Source: Phallusia mammillata (lineage: Eukaryota > Chordata > Ascidiacea > Phlebobranchia > Ascidiidae). From it: a stretch of 64,000 nt of DNA. The notes below the pieces were generated by a model. That model made no database searches, was not told the DNA's origin, and saw only the letters and a list, made by a program, of their open reading frames with translations. The number at the start of each line of letters is the position of its first letter. Positions within the stretch are counted from its first letter, which is position 1. A program made the translations under genes and the position numbers. Positions 22,786-35,312 of this stretch are shown here, one piece after another. The stretch is taken from contig QLIY01000700.1 in the NCBI GenBank assembly GCA_003260075.1, forward strand, positions 1 through 64,000, given 5' to 3'.

Positions 22786-25700
22786 ATGGCAAGCATGGTA
22801 AGTGTGTTTAAGAGTATTTTTATTCTTATACTTACTTTAAAGTTGAAAAACATTGATGTGGTTTGGTGACAATTTATAATATTTTTCAGATAGAAGATGC
22901 CATAAATGGGTTTTATTTGGGTGATGATAAACTCAAGGAACTTACATCTCTTATGGAAGCAGAGTTTGAAAAGGGATTATGCAAAGAAACAAATGATAAA
23001 GCAGAAATCAAAATGCTTCCAGCATATGTCACTGAAACACCCAATGGAAAAGGTTGTGAAACCTATTTTCTTTTCCTTTCGTTGTAAAAAATCTGTTAAA
23101 TTGTATTTATACTTTTTACATCAATGCTGTACTGTGGTACATTAGAAAAATAATCAGTGGTGAATAAATGTTATTTGTCAATATGTATACCAAATGTAAA
23201 TATTTTATTGATGATAAAATATACCAAATGTATAACTTTATCTTTTGCAGAGGAAGGGGATTTCCTGGCATTAGATCTTGGAGGTACCAACTTCCGCGTA
23301 CTTTTGGTGAAAATAGATAAAGGGGAAGTACAGATGTTCAACCAAGTTTATGCTGTGTCCAAGGAGCTTATGACTGGAACAGGTGTCCAGGTATAGTTGT
23401 GTTTATTTTAAGCTATTGACTCTTCGACCTAAAAGTTTGCAAATGTTTCATATCCAACTAAAATTTCAACAATTTCAGTGCGGCCAGCAATCACCCAAAC
23501 ATGCGTTCAGCACGGGCTTTTGTTAATTGTCTCAGTTATTGCGCACAATTGCATGGTCTTATCTTCTGCAAGGCCTCAACAGCATCAATAACCAATTACA
23601 AAGGAAATACTGTTACAACTTATGCACAATAATTATTATTTTTTGCTTACAATTATACAGTATAACTACCACAAGCATTGGTTAGAAAGTCGGCATTGTT
23701 ACACTGTTATGAAGCAAGACTCCATTCACATAATCAAGTTTAATGCCCGCCTAGCATCGCCTTAGACACACAACGATCATTTATGACGTAAATTAACGGG
23801 AAGCCGCATTTGATCAAAAACTTTTTACAAAAATTTACGTCAATCTGTACTCTTGCGCAAAACGTGTTTTGCTGTAGATACACGTCAACTGCACTGAAAC
23901 TGTTAACATTTTCAAAGAGCTCTTGTGTGTATAGGTAATATTTTTGATTGTAGTGCATTCTTGCTTTATTGTGTCAAACATTTATTGTTATCTTTGCCGG
24001 CTTTATGCAGTTGTTTGATCATCTCACTGAATGTTTATGGGACTTCCTTGTTCAACACGACATGATGTGCCAACTGCTTCCTATTGGATTCACATTTTCA
24101 TTTCCAACTAAACAATATGGAATAAAAAAGGTATTTAGATAATTTATGTTAATAACCTATTTGGTTTAATTTCATGCTGGAATAAGTGTAGTCTATCGTT
24201 ACCCAGTAACTATTTAGATAATCACATGAACAAAAGTTAGCCATTGAACTAAATTTCATACTAGAAAAGCCACTATACCTAAATGCTACAAACTGTCTGC
24301 ATTAACTAAAAACATGATCGGCAGAGACATGTGTATGTACAATACAAATTAGTGTGGTGTCCAGAATTGACATAATACACTGATGATAACAACATTGATT
24401 TAAAAAGTCTGCATTAAGATAATTCTTGTATACACAAGTTCTTTGGCAGTTATGTTTTAATTGCATAGTGTTTATGTGTGCATTAATTGTGCTTCATTGG
24501 TTTCAGACTACTCTTGTCAGATGGACAAAAGGATATACTGCCACTGGTGTGGTTGGTGAGGATATTGGAGAACTATTGAATACAGCTATTAACAAAAAGT
24601 TCAAAATTCGATGCATGGTAAATTCAATTCAAATGTGCAATCGTAAAAATGCTGCAGTAAAAAGAGCCTTTGCATTTAAACTGTAAAAGTTGTATAAAAA
24701 AACATTTAATTGTGCATAAACATTTTTTTTACCTGTGTTAAACAGTTTCTGATTTTTTAATTTAAAAATCATGAAGCTACATGTGAAAATATTGTATTTG
24801 CATCTTCTGAAAAATTTAAAATTTTCGAGGATCAAGTTGCAAAACAAAGTAATCGTGCTTCTTTTTTCGATTTAGAACTTTGATTTAAAAATCATGTCAA
24901 CTGTGGTCAACGATACAGTTGGAACAATGGTATCATGTGCTTTTGATTATCCAAAAACATGCATGGGCCTCATAGTAGGTAATAAAATTAGATAAAATGT
25001 GTTTATCTACTTAAAAGAGTTCAAATACTCAGTCTAGATCTTGTTTAGGCACTGGCACCAATATGTGTTACATGGAGGCCCAAGAAAAGATAAAAACTCT
25101 CGAGGAAAACGAAGTTACTCCAGGAAAGGAAATGTGCATCAACACTGAATGGGGAGCATTTGGAAACAACAGTGGGGCCCTGAATGCTGTTATAACTGAG
25201 TTTGATAAATCTGTTGATGAAGATTCACCAAACCAGGGACAACAAATGTAAGTTGTTTTTTATGATCTTGAATTGTGTAAATACTAAGACCAATTGTTTT
25301 GTGTTTGTTGTGGTATGCCTACCAAACTAATTTTTTTATACCTATTTGTCATGAAAAGTTTTTTTTTGCAAATATTTTATTTGCCAAAATGTTTTTATGG
25401 TGTGAACTCTAACTTTCTAAGCTGCGATAAAAAGCCGTTTGGGTAAAACGCCCTAACTAGACAGAAAAAGTGTTGTTGAAATGCTTTGGTAAATTCATCA
25501 TTAGTGATATGAGGCTACATGAGACATACGCTTTTTACGTCTAGTTAATTAGACTTGTGAACAAATCTGTGTATAATGTTTCAAACTTGTACCTTTTTGA
25601 AGATATGAAAAGATGATTAGTGGTATGTACATGGGTGAACTTGTAAGGAGAGTGGTAGTAAAATTGATGGATGCTGGACTAATGTTTGTGGGAACCACTT

Positions 25701-28512
25701 CTGACAGTATTTTGTACACATCTGGCTTGTCAACTGCATTTGTATCGCAGGTTTTAAGGTAAGGCATGTTACTTGGCTTGCAATTACATAAGAAATCTAG
25801 CTACAGGTTACATGTTGTGCACTTTCATTTGTGATGAGTAGTCAGGTGATGTAGCTTGTTTTGTGCTTAATTGATGTATTGTATTTGTGGTTTGTTGTCA
25901 CTTCCTGGTAAATTTTATGTCATAACAATATAGTACCGGTAGAAAAACAATTACGAGTACATTGCACCTGTATAAGAGAACAGTTAGCTGTCAAACCCAG
26001 ACACCAATTTAAAATTATATTTATAGGTTTGGATGTTCATGTAGATCAGTGGTTCTCAATCTGGGGTCTGCGGTCCTTTAGGGGTATGTGAAGTAATTTT
26101 GGGGGGACCATGAAAAGGAAGAAAATTTATAATCTTACTTGGCGTCAGTTTGTGCCACTGAATCAGTTCAAATCAAAGTAAAATTGAGAATCGACTGTCT
26201 CCATTGCAAACAACAGCCTTGATTGTATAACAACTCAGAAAAATGTAATTGTTAGTGCACAATCATAATGTTCTTGTCTTGTCTGTGATGTCACAAACTG
26301 TCTTTGGATCATTGTTGTGCACAATTTTACATAACTAGCTCAATTTCTGCCATCACCTTCCGTTTTTCTGAAATACACATTCAGGCTAAAGGATCACAAG
26401 CCCTCGAAATAATGGCAAAGGGACCATTTTTTTTTTGAAAAAGGAAAAACTTAGAGAACCACTGATTTAGATGGATGTTAAAACTATACTAAACACTTTG
26501 ATGTAAGATAATTCTTGTAAAAAAAACTGTATTTCTTTAAGATAAGTCCCATGTCAACTTGTCTAAATATTTATATTTACTATTTTTAGCTTTTTGCAAA
26601 GAAAAAAAATTACAAAATACATAAAACAAACATCACGTGTACTTAACATGAACAGCTCAATAAAATTTTCCTCAAAAACCTTATGTACTGTTCTATAGCT
26701 ATGACTATAATCAATCTGACTTTGATCTTCTGAAGAATTACATCTCAGGATTTGGAGCAGTAGCCACAAATGAAGATTGTGTTCTATTGAAAAGGGTAAT
26801 TATTGTTATTTTACCAGTAACATTTCAAATAAACAGTGTTCATATTTTTGTATTATTGTAACAGTGATTTTTAGAAACCAGGGGAACGCTAGGAATAACT
26901 TTCCATTAAAGTTTTGGATAATAGCACAAAGAGTAGCTATATTTCTTCCCTACCACTGGCTTGGATGACAGCACAGCACAGCACAACATACCTGCATTAA
27001 GATTGTGCAGTCAACCGACCAAGCAAAACCTCCATAAAGCTAGCTTACATGGGCATTTTTTTGTTTCCAGAAGTCAAGTCAGTTGTAGGGAAGAAATAGA
27101 GCTATTCTTAAAAAATGTGGAAATATTATTGTCTGCTGCACATTTTGATTATATGATAGAGTGTTTAGGTAATTGATTTTTTCTGGTATTTCTTCAGATT
27201 TGTGAAGCTGTGTCATTGCGTGCTGCTGACCTATGTGCAGTTGGAGTAGTTGCAACAGCAAAACGAGTTGTTGCAAACCGTGGAAATGTTCAAGTTATTG
27301 TTGGTGTAGATGGTTCTGTGTATAGAAGACATCCAACGTAAGTGTGCTCAAACTTAGCAAAAGATGTACTTGAAATGTTTTATATTGAATATATTTAAAA
27401 AAAATAGACAGGAATTATTTTGTTCATTTTTTTTTGACAAGTGGCCAACAGACTACGAACCACAAACTCTAAAACAAAAGTTATAAAAAAAGCTTTGCAA
27501 ACGTTTTCAAAACATTGTTGCAAATATGTCCCTGTTTAAAGACACGTGTACAAATGCGATGAAATTTTTTATACTTGGCTAAACATGAAAATTGGCACCA
27601 CTTACCAGGGTACTGGTTTGAGTTGCAACATTCCTGGTCATTTCTATACAGCAGAATTAGCATCAGATGTTCAACCTTTTATGTGGCACAATACCAAACC
27701 TTCACAATAATTTATTAATTTTCTGGATTGTTTTTCGATTTGTGTCATCGTCATTATCAGATGCATATATATTATAATTTTTACCTTTATGATATGATAT
27801 TCTTATGTGAATGTATGTATGCTATAAACAACAGACTTTCATCAGGGACAGTACAAAATTAAAGTGTTCTGTTTGGCTGATTCCTAAAAATCTCATGTTT
27901 TTGCTCACTGGTCAGCCAGACAGGCTTGAAATATTACAATATGCCACAAATATGAAAGTATAACTACAAATTAGTCACTGTAGTCTATTCTTGTAATTTA
28001 TATCTCATGCTACCAAGCATTTCCTGACTTTCATTTCAACTAAGAACAAAGCCTTTATGATTTCTTTGGAGGGTTTATTGCAGTGGTGGTATTTAGCCAA
28101 TTCACACCAGTTCTATAGAACCGTCTAACGAAATTTTATGAGATCAGAGAACCGGTTAGCATTACTGGTTACTTTCAATGGACTTTATGTAACAGAACTG
28201 GCTAAAAAATATGATTTTGTGATAGAACCGACTGACAAAAAATTTGAATCCCACCCCTGGTTTATTGCATTTTTTTCAACTTAACTGGCCAAAAGTCACC
28301 AGAAATATCAAGACCCCCATTCATGCGTAGAACTATGAGTCAAACAGCCAACATTTGTATTTTTCAGATTCAAAGATCTTTTGGTTAAGAAAACCATGCA
28401 GCTTGCACCAGATATAGACATAAGGTTTGAACTGTCGACTGATGGGAGCGGCCGTGGAGCAGCTTTGGTAGCGGCAGTTGAAAGCAGAATCCACAAATTA
28501 CAGTTGAAGTAA
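22786..28512 (+). CDS. Hexokinase (single catalytic domain)
   Basis: Eleven exons in phase: 22786-22797, 22890-23052, 23251-23390, 24011-24130, 24507-24617, 24876-24978, 25049-25247, 25603-25758, 26699-26795, 27198-27337, 28368-28512; 461 aa. It phosphorylates hexose with ATP, the first step of glycolysis, in the cytosol. Visible motifs in order: [17 protein letters not shown] (ATP phosphate loop), [13 protein letters not shown] (sugar site), [22 protein letters not shown] (catalytic Asp), [27 protein letters not shown] (glucose-binding Glu), [29 protein letters not shown] and [17 protein letters not shown] (adenosine site; the usual form is SEDGSGKGAA). One domain of about 50 kDa resembles glucokinase size rather than the 100-kDa tandem enzymes. 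The very short N-terminus lacks the hydrophobic mitochondrial anchor. Two MITEs sit in introns. Confidence 0.93.
26047..26464. mobile_element. hAT MITE, CAGTGGTTCTCAATC ends
   Basis: A 418-bp element in the hexokinase intron 25759-26698. Left end CAGTGGTTCTCAATCTGGGG and right end GAGAACCACTG. The flanks ATGTAGAT (26039-26046) and ATTTAGAT (26465-26472) form an 8-bp target duplication with one mismatch. Confidence 0.8.
28081..28259. mobile_element. CAGTGGTGG-family hAT MITE
   Basis: A 179-bp element in the last hexokinase intron. Ends are CAGTGGTGGTATTTAGCC and GAATCCCACCCCTG. A perfect 8-bp target duplication, GTTTATTG (28073-28080 and 28260-28267), flanks it. Internal words such as AGAACCGGTTAGCATTACTG match 5423-5602 in the reverse orientation, so the two belong to one family. 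Confidence 0.85.
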
Positions 28513-28881
28513 AACACCTGGTTTGAACTGAATAAGATTGAATCACAATAGTTTTCAAGGTTGCAACTTTTTTATGTTTTATGCTAAACATGAAGCATTT
28601 GGTTAGGTTTTGTTTTCATCCATCACCTTAGTCAAAAGATGTCTCTTTGCTGTTTCTAATTTGCACTAATATGATAAAGCTTCCTTGTGTATTTTAAAAT
28701 TTTGTCCAAACCCTCACTCCTCCTATGCATTTTGTGTGAGATGTACATATGTAGTGGCCTTTTTACATCATGTTGTATTCATTTTTGTATGTTTAGTATC
28801 CTACCTAGTTTTATTTCCACTCACTCAACATTTTTAAATCTAAGTTGTTTTTATCTAGGGTAAAACTTATGATTCGGTGGT

Positions 28882-29214
28882 ACTAAAAAGTGTTGTACAG
28901 GCGTTTTCGTCCACCAGGTTGCATATTTAACAAAAATGTCATTCAACTGGTGTTAATTAGTGCCGCTTCATCGTTTTGCAACGGACGCTACTCTTTTCGG
29001 ATGGCCTTTGTTATAATATAATTATTTTTCATGGTATCACGCTGTTCTTGCGCCTTTCGCTTGTTGCTTGCATTCGTCATTCATTGCTCTGAAGAAGTCC
29101 TACCGTTCTGGTGGACGAAACGTCAGCGAAAATACAAGTTATGGATAGAAACAACTAGTATTTTTGTTTAACATTAACACCAGTTGAACGACATTTTTGT
29201 TAACTAAAAAGTGT
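28882..29214. mobile_element. Retroelement-like insertion with inverted arms and hammerhead-like core
   Basis: The body 28894-29202 is bounded by the 12-bp direct repeat ACTAAAAAGTGT (28882-28893 and 29203-29214), a target duplication longer than DNA transposons usually make. Inside, 28929-28957 and 29173-29201 are inverted repeats of 29 bases with one mismatch. At 29089-29120 lies CTGAAGA, a GTCC...GGAC hairpin and GAAA, the conserved core order of a hammerhead ribozyme. Hammerhead cores are known in Penelope-like elements and retrozymes. Stem III appears extremely short or absent, so activity is doubtful. No reverse transcriptase is present, so the element is non-autonomous. Confidence 0.55.
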
Positions 29215-29432
29215 GACTTTAGTTATTTTGTTAAGTTGGTTATGAATTTGCTGTTCCAATTGAATTGAAGGTCATTGGTAAAAACGCACAGTGTTTTTAG
29301 TGTATGCTGCTTTGTACAAAAAGCTTTTTCCACATGTGCATTCAAACCAGTATTGAAACCTATCTAAAACACTGCCTGCAGATTTGTATAGCTTTACTGA
29401 ACCATGAGCTGAATTGCATTATGTTCCACACT

Positions 29433-29438
29433 AATAAA
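29433..29438 (+). terminator. Hexokinase polyadenylation signal
   Basis: Canonical AATAAA about 920 bases after the hexokinase stop. No earlier perfect signal is obvious on the plus strand. It lies 34 bases before a reverse-strand signal, so the two convergent genes may end at nearly the same point. Confidence 0.4.
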
Positions 29439-30195
29439 CATTGATTGCACTTACAAGTCTTTTTGTTAGTGTTTTATTTGTACGATAGGAAAAATTGTAT
29501 AACACTGACAAAACATGGAACGGTTGTAGTTAAAAGTTGAATTAAAGCAATTGGACAGGCAAGTGATGTTATATAGGTAATTGGCGTTGCTTAGGAATGT
29601 CCAAAATCACATCTTCATCAGGGGAGCATCTAAAAAAGAAATCACATGGAATTATATACAGATGAAACATGGCCATTTTGCCAAGTTTTTAAGCAACTAT
29701 CTGCATCAAATATACATTTTGTTTACACAAATGCTCATTGGCAATGGTTAAGTTGAAATAAAGTTACTATGGGACTTGTCTGCAGTGACCTTGATTGTTT
29801 TTTTCTCAGAACCAGATCAATGCTCCAATTTTAGTGTAATGTCATGTTTCGGTTGTGGTATGATGCAATTAGCACATTGTGTTTGAAGAAAGATTGACGA
29901 CATGCACACATGCCACACTTAACATACAATATCTTTGAGGTAATAGCAACTTCTCACTCAATCTTTGTCCCCTATGCCTTGAGAAAATAATCTTTGACTG
30001 TGCACCTTACATACAAATCCATGTTCCTGGTGGTTGCAAATTTTGTTAAGAATCTATGCATTACCTGGCTAATTTTGGTAGGCTAAGTTTGAGATTTCTA
30101 AACCATATGCAACTAAATAGATTATGCAAACAACATATATGTATATATATATATCTGTTTTGGTAAACGCATAACAAAGACAAATGAACAGCAAT

Positions 30196-33100
30196 TTACA
30201 TCGCAGTGGAGTGGTGTGCTTCTGGAAATACAAATCTTCTGACATTGGTTTGTTTCATTTTTCGCAGTTCTGAAACTTCAGACTTCAGTTTTGCTATCTC
30301 AGCTTGGATTTTGGCATTATTCTGAAATAAAAATCAGTCAACCTTACTAGCACTGAAAGCTATTTGAGATAATCAGGTTTCAGAATTTCTCGGGGTTAGT
30401 TTCATAATTTGTAGAAAAAACAATTAAATCTTGCATGTGTGTAACTAAAATCAATATCACCAGGTATCTTGCTAAGCAACAGCCTTAAACACCAGTAGTA
30501 ATCACAATTTACCTGACCGTTGAGTTCAATCTCATGCCGCAGAACCATATTGTGTTGTGTCAGTTGCTTCAAACTGCTTGGAGCTGTGGTTTGATACACC
30601 GAATCTGCAGCATTGTTCAAAATGGCCAATGTTTTGTTTTCTCTGCTGCTTATCATTTGATTCTGTTCCCCAGTTATGATTCTTTCCAATTCAGTCAATT
30701 CTGCCTAAAAAGTATAAAAAAGTAAAATCGGAATTTTCATAAATAACCATAGTAATAATTTTTTGTTTACAACAGAATAACAGGCCATTTTTATGGTCTT
30801 ACCACTGTTCAAGATCTACAATAAAACATTTACATTTCCTTTGACATTTAACAGTTTTAAATGTTGTTTGTATGACCATTTATATTTATTTGTTAAAATA
30901 TTTGTTGTCTTATTTACAGTGCATGCAAAATGGCAGAAATGCTTGTACAAATTTTTTTATGTAAAAGTTTTCAACTTACAGTGACAATTTGTTATTTGAT
31001 TAATAGGCGTGTCCTTTAGTAGCAGTTGACTGGGAGTGTGATGTTTGTTTGCGAGTAAACCATTTATTTATTACCACAGTACCTTGTGTTGTTGGGATTG
31101 ATGGTGAACATTGTTTTGCAGTTTTGTGATTGTCATTGCTTTTACTGGGTATTCCTTGTCCTTGTAGGTACGAAGCACCTACAACCGAAGTCACATGGTT
31201 GAGGTACTGAGATAAAATGGCCAAGGTATCCCAACCGTTTTATATTACAATACCTGTAGATCTGAAAGCAGAAAATCCAACTGGTGCTCAAGACTGAGAA
31301 GCTGTACTTCCAATTCTAATAACAATTATACATTCATTTTAATTGTTTTTCAAGTTTGCAAAGTTGGTTTTAGTTTTTGTTTAAGGTGTTAAACTAGACA
31401 AATCAGTATTTAGGGTATATATTTAATATCACTAACGATGTAGTGAAATTAATTTGTTTGTTTGTTGCACCAGTATGATGTTTCATGATTTCATTCAATT
31501 CCTCGACATGCTCAAATGTTCATTATTTAAGGACATGTTCAAATTAGTACATTTAAACTCAGTTTTGTTGCCAAGCTCGAGTTTTTTTAACATTTGTTTT
31601 TGTTAAAAAACAGTGGTTCTCAACTCGTTTCAGGCCATGGACCACTGACCCAACTAATAGAATGTCATTGCCCATTACGTTTTATGTTTTTTTTAGTAAA
31701 GTAGGCACAAAATATATTTCTTCAAAATGGAATTTTACAATGTGATAAAGTTTTTGACAGCTATCATTTATAATATATAATATGCAACAACCTCCAGGTA
31801 TGTAAAAAGCAACCGTCTTCATTTTATTACCAAATACAATTAATATCCTGTGGGCCACTTAAAATGTCAATAAGGACAACTAGTTGAAAAACCACTGTTC
31901 TTAAAGGTAAAGTTTCTCTTTGGAGCTCATAATATACAACGTTAATCAATAATGTCAACCATTTTTTTAACATAGGGTAGTATTACCATATGCATAGCTT
32001 TGTACTTGATATACCTCTCGTATCACTGTCTGCGATTTCTTTAGCAGTCTTATAATCTTTCCTTGCATATTCCACATCACTGCTGTGTCGAATAGACATC
32101 ACCTTCGTTGCCGAGCTGCATTTTTCATATTTCTCCAGAAGCCTTGTAACGTTTCTGTGTATTTCTCCCTCAGTTTCACAGATCTCTTGTTGAAGACTGA
32201 TGTTTAGGTTTTGCAAAAACTCCTGTAGTTTACTGGTCAAACAGAAAATATTAAACAACTATCTTTCATGCTTTTTGTCAAAATTATTAAAAACTAAATT
32301 ATTTGCTGCAAACAAAAGTTTCAAATAATATAGTTTTAACTTTAAGTGTACATCTCGCACATGTACAAGTGTACATGTAATCACAAATCCTTTTAATTGC
32401 ATATTGATCGTTATTGCAACTATTGCCATTTGTCAAGAAAATTGTCTTGTTTGTTGCATAATCTGGTTAAATGCACAAAAAAGCTTGGCAAATTGGCAAT
32501 TCGGTAAATCTGATTAGTTTGTATGGTCAAATTAAAAGATCAACTTATTGTGATTGAGTATGTGTTTTTATGTCGTATTACAATACTCTCATGTAAAAAA
32601 TAGAATGTATACCCAACCTGTATGCTTTCACAGAATGTTTTCTTGCTTCAACTTGTGCATGCAGTATTTTGATCCTGTCATTTTTTAGAATTTCAACAGT
32701 TCTGTCAATTGGCACAGGCTTTTTATTCCATGGATGCAAGCACAAGGATGAACACGCAGTAGTTTCACTGTGACCTGTCATTGAAGTATGTTAACAATTT
32801 ATTACAGATTTTTTGATGGCTTTTTTACATTTTTTAAGTCATATTTTTTGGACCGCCTTTCATTTTGATATAAAATGGTTTTAGTTTCCTTTAAATGAAT
32901 TATCAATCCAAGGATTTTTCTAAAGCCTGTCATTCAACTGCAACTAATCCAAAAAAGTGTCAAATAATGTCTTTGTTGTAGTAAGCTTTGCATGCTGTAC
33001 TGCATATCTGTAATCATATACAAGTTAAAAAATCTTAAAAGTTGCAAAATTGTATCACTCACTTACTTTCACCCAATGCTGTTGCTGGCTCTGGACTTAA

Positions 33101-34391
33101 GGGGGGGGGGTTGTCATTCAACTGCAACTAATCCAAAAAGTGTCAAATAATGTCTTTGTTGTAGTAAGTTTTGCATGCTGTACTGCATATCTGTAATCAT
33201 ATACAAGTTCAAAAATCTTAAAAGTTGCAAAAATTTATCACTCACTTACTTTCACCCAATGCTGTTGCTGGCTCTGGACTTAAGTTTTCTGACATCATTT
33301 TTACATGTACATATTGTGTTTCACAAAGCAGAAATTAGCTAGTTTGCCATCCAGGCACTACACACTCATAAAACTGAACACTTAGCCCTTTGTACCTAAC
33401 TCTATGCAAGCAGAAACAAACCATGCAATAAATGTTTTATGGCACAGGTAATTTATGACTCTTTAACACTGTCCTGAATACACCTTCACACACTATGGGG
33501 GGGGGGCATTTTATGGCACACATAATTTATGACTCTTTAACACTGTCCTGAATACACCTTCACACACTATGTTTGAACTCACAACCTGCAAAAAAGAACA
33601 ACATAATATTATATCATAAACCAAATGTTCATTTCATTAACAAAAAACATAAAATGCATTTTCTAATCCACAAATATGGCTTAACTGCCTTACCGGTATG
33701 TGGACGACTGGCTGTTGAAACAGTTTTTGATTTAGCTTTGACACTAGTTTTTGAACTTGGCTGTGGTGATGAAAGAGTTGGCAGGGAGTCTCGTTGCCAT
33801 TGTGAATAATCCTTTGAAACAATACCAACACAAATACATTCACTTAAAATGAAATTACACATTGCGTACGTGCAAAGTAGTTGTTTGCATAACAATAAAA
33901 TACTGTTTAAACAACATTAAAAGTACTGTTTGCACAACATAAATCTTTGAGGTCTTTACGGCGGTTGTCTGATTGTCATTAAATAATAATAAAATCGGGT
34001 TGTAAAAACAAATCTAACAAACACAAACACAGATTACCACTAAAATGCTGAAATTTGTAGCAAAAAATCAATAAATTCACTAATAAATGTGTTTGATCAC
34101 AACAATGTACAATTGTTTATTTTTATTTTGCCATGTATTAAAGTCAAAACAGGAATTTCAAATAGAAACTCATAGTTATATTCTAAAGTTGATTCCAGTT
34201 GAATAAACCAAAGATACAAAATTAAGGTTTTCCTGTTTCTAAAGTAACCACCCAAAGATTCTTACCTGAAACTCGACAGATAATTTTCCTTCAATTGCTT
34301 TTAATATTTCAGCCTTAACTTCATCCTCCGATTTGGCAAATCGTGAAGCAGCATTTCGACCCCAACCCTCGTTTGTTGCCGTTTTTGACAT
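30196..34391 (-). CDS. Coiled-coil protein resembling C20orf96 (DUF4618)
   Basis: Eight minus-strand exons in phase: 34391-34266, 33811-33694, 33288-33250, 32774-32618, 32232-32015, 31315-31254, 30704-30513, 30321-30196; 345 aa. It starts MSKTATNEGWGRNAASRFAK and has a Ser/Lys-rich region, then long heptad-rich helices from about residue 110: DRTVEILKNDRIKILHAQVE, RSKLQEFLQNLNISLQQE, VQLLSLEHQLDFLLSDLQ and QAEIAKLKSEVSELRKMK. It ends in NVRRFVFPEAH. The order of helices, the overall length and an end resembling EVIFADV are similar to vertebrate C20orf96 as I remember it; function is unknown there. Coiled-coil similarity alone is weak evidence. The short exon 33250-33288 has a truncated second copy at 33069-33100 next to a poly-G join; the intact copy is used. 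Confidence 0.7.
31611..31897. mobile_element. hAT-like MITE remnant
   Basis: The left end CAGTGGTTCTCAACTCG and the right end AACCACTG are inverted. The flanks share TTNTTAAA-like words but no exact 8-bp duplication. It lies in the intron 31316-32014 of the C20orf96-like gene. Confidence 0.55.
32931..33284. repeat. Direct duplication around a ten-G join
   Basis: Sequence 32931-33100 is repeated at 33114-33284 with only a few differences. The copies are separated by exactly ten G (33101-33110). The first copy ends inside the small coding exon. This is most simply two overlapping or allelic contig ends joined with a G spacer. Confidence 0.8.
33432..33571. repeat. Second direct duplication around a ten-G join
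   Basis: Sequence 33432-33496 recurs at 33507-33571 almost identically. The copies are separated by ten G at 33497-33506. It is intronic in the C20orf96-like gene and has the same interpretation as the neighbouring join. Confidence 0.8.
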
Positions 34392-35312
34392 AATTTTGTG
34401 CCGCGTTTAAAGTTTGTAGGATTAGACCGTTTTATTTTCGAAAAACACAAACATTACATAGTTCACTATGTTTGACAACAGTAAATTCGCGTGAAAATCA
34501 GACGAAAAATCAGTTTTTATTTCGGAAACTGTTACACAAACGTTGCTAACAACCCGACGCCGTTCGTTTCCCTCCAGTGACGAATGTTTCAATTAAAAGT
34601 AACAACAAATGTCGGTATTATTAAATGAGTTTTAAAATTGTAGTCAAGTTTGATATGTGATGTTTTCTTTTCTGATTGTTATTTTTATTATCGCCAAAAA
34701 TATTAAACCCTTTTGGTCTGGGCTTTTTACGTAATTAGTGGTAATCAATTGGGGTATCAACCCAACTTGCGTACGTGGAATTGTGAACTTTTTAAAATTT
34801 GTTTGCAATATTGTTAAAGGTACGACATCAACTTGCATTTGGTTTTAAAACAATTGGGAATTGTGTAATAATTTTAAAGCACAGCGCAGGTTAAAGTACA
34901 TAGTATACTTTAAAGTTAACACGAGATAGTTTTATCTTAATCAACCCAAACCATTTCATTTGACTTTAAAGTGTGTTTAAATTGATAGAGAAATATGTTG
35001 TTGTTGTACCTTTTTTTCAAAAGATTAGGTCAAACATTGTTTAGGAAAATGTTCACATTGTGGTGGAGTGGTCAATATTGGTAACTTATGTGTATTTAAT
35101 TTTTGTGATGTTATGAGTAAAACAAACTAAAAGTATAGAACTGAAATAAAAAATATTTGGATTTACTGTAAATTATCAAAATGACCAAGGGGGGGGGGGT
35201 CAATAGTGAAAACTTGTGTGTATTTAATTTTTGTGATGTTATGATTAAAACTAACTAGAGGTTTAGAACTGAAATAAAAAATATTTGGATTTAGGCCCTG
35301 TAAATTATCAAA
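34392..35312. other. Divergent promoter region, C20orf96-like gene and COG2
   Basis: 921 bases between the two start codons. The right part is itself duplicated: about 35090-35188 recurs at 35219-35316 across an 11-G run at 35189-35199. The ATGACCAAG start context of COG2 is therefore present twice. No core promoter motif was recognised. Confidence 0.45.

Larger units (their letters stand above)
28513..30195. other. Convergent spacer between hexokinase and the C20orf96-like gene
   Basis: It contains the hexokinase 3' UTR, a 309-bp retroelement-like insertion (28894-29202), and facing polyadenylation signals: AATAAA at 29433-29438 (+) and its reverse complement at 29473-29478. On the minus strand a strong acceptor (TTTCTTTTTTAG at about 29631-29642) suggests a 3' UTR or alternative last exon of the upstream minus-strand gene. 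No other coding sequence was seen. Confidence 0.5.

Noticed and set aside
31000..31224. Minus-strand open frame between exons of the C20orf96-like gene
   Set aside because: No conserved content; exon 31254-31315 joins directly in phase to 30513-30704.
33560..33592. Minus-strand acceptor before GTTGTGAGTTC as an exon of the C20orf96-like gene
   Set aside because: Joined in phase it reaches a stop within nine codons; the exon 33250-33288 keeps the frame.
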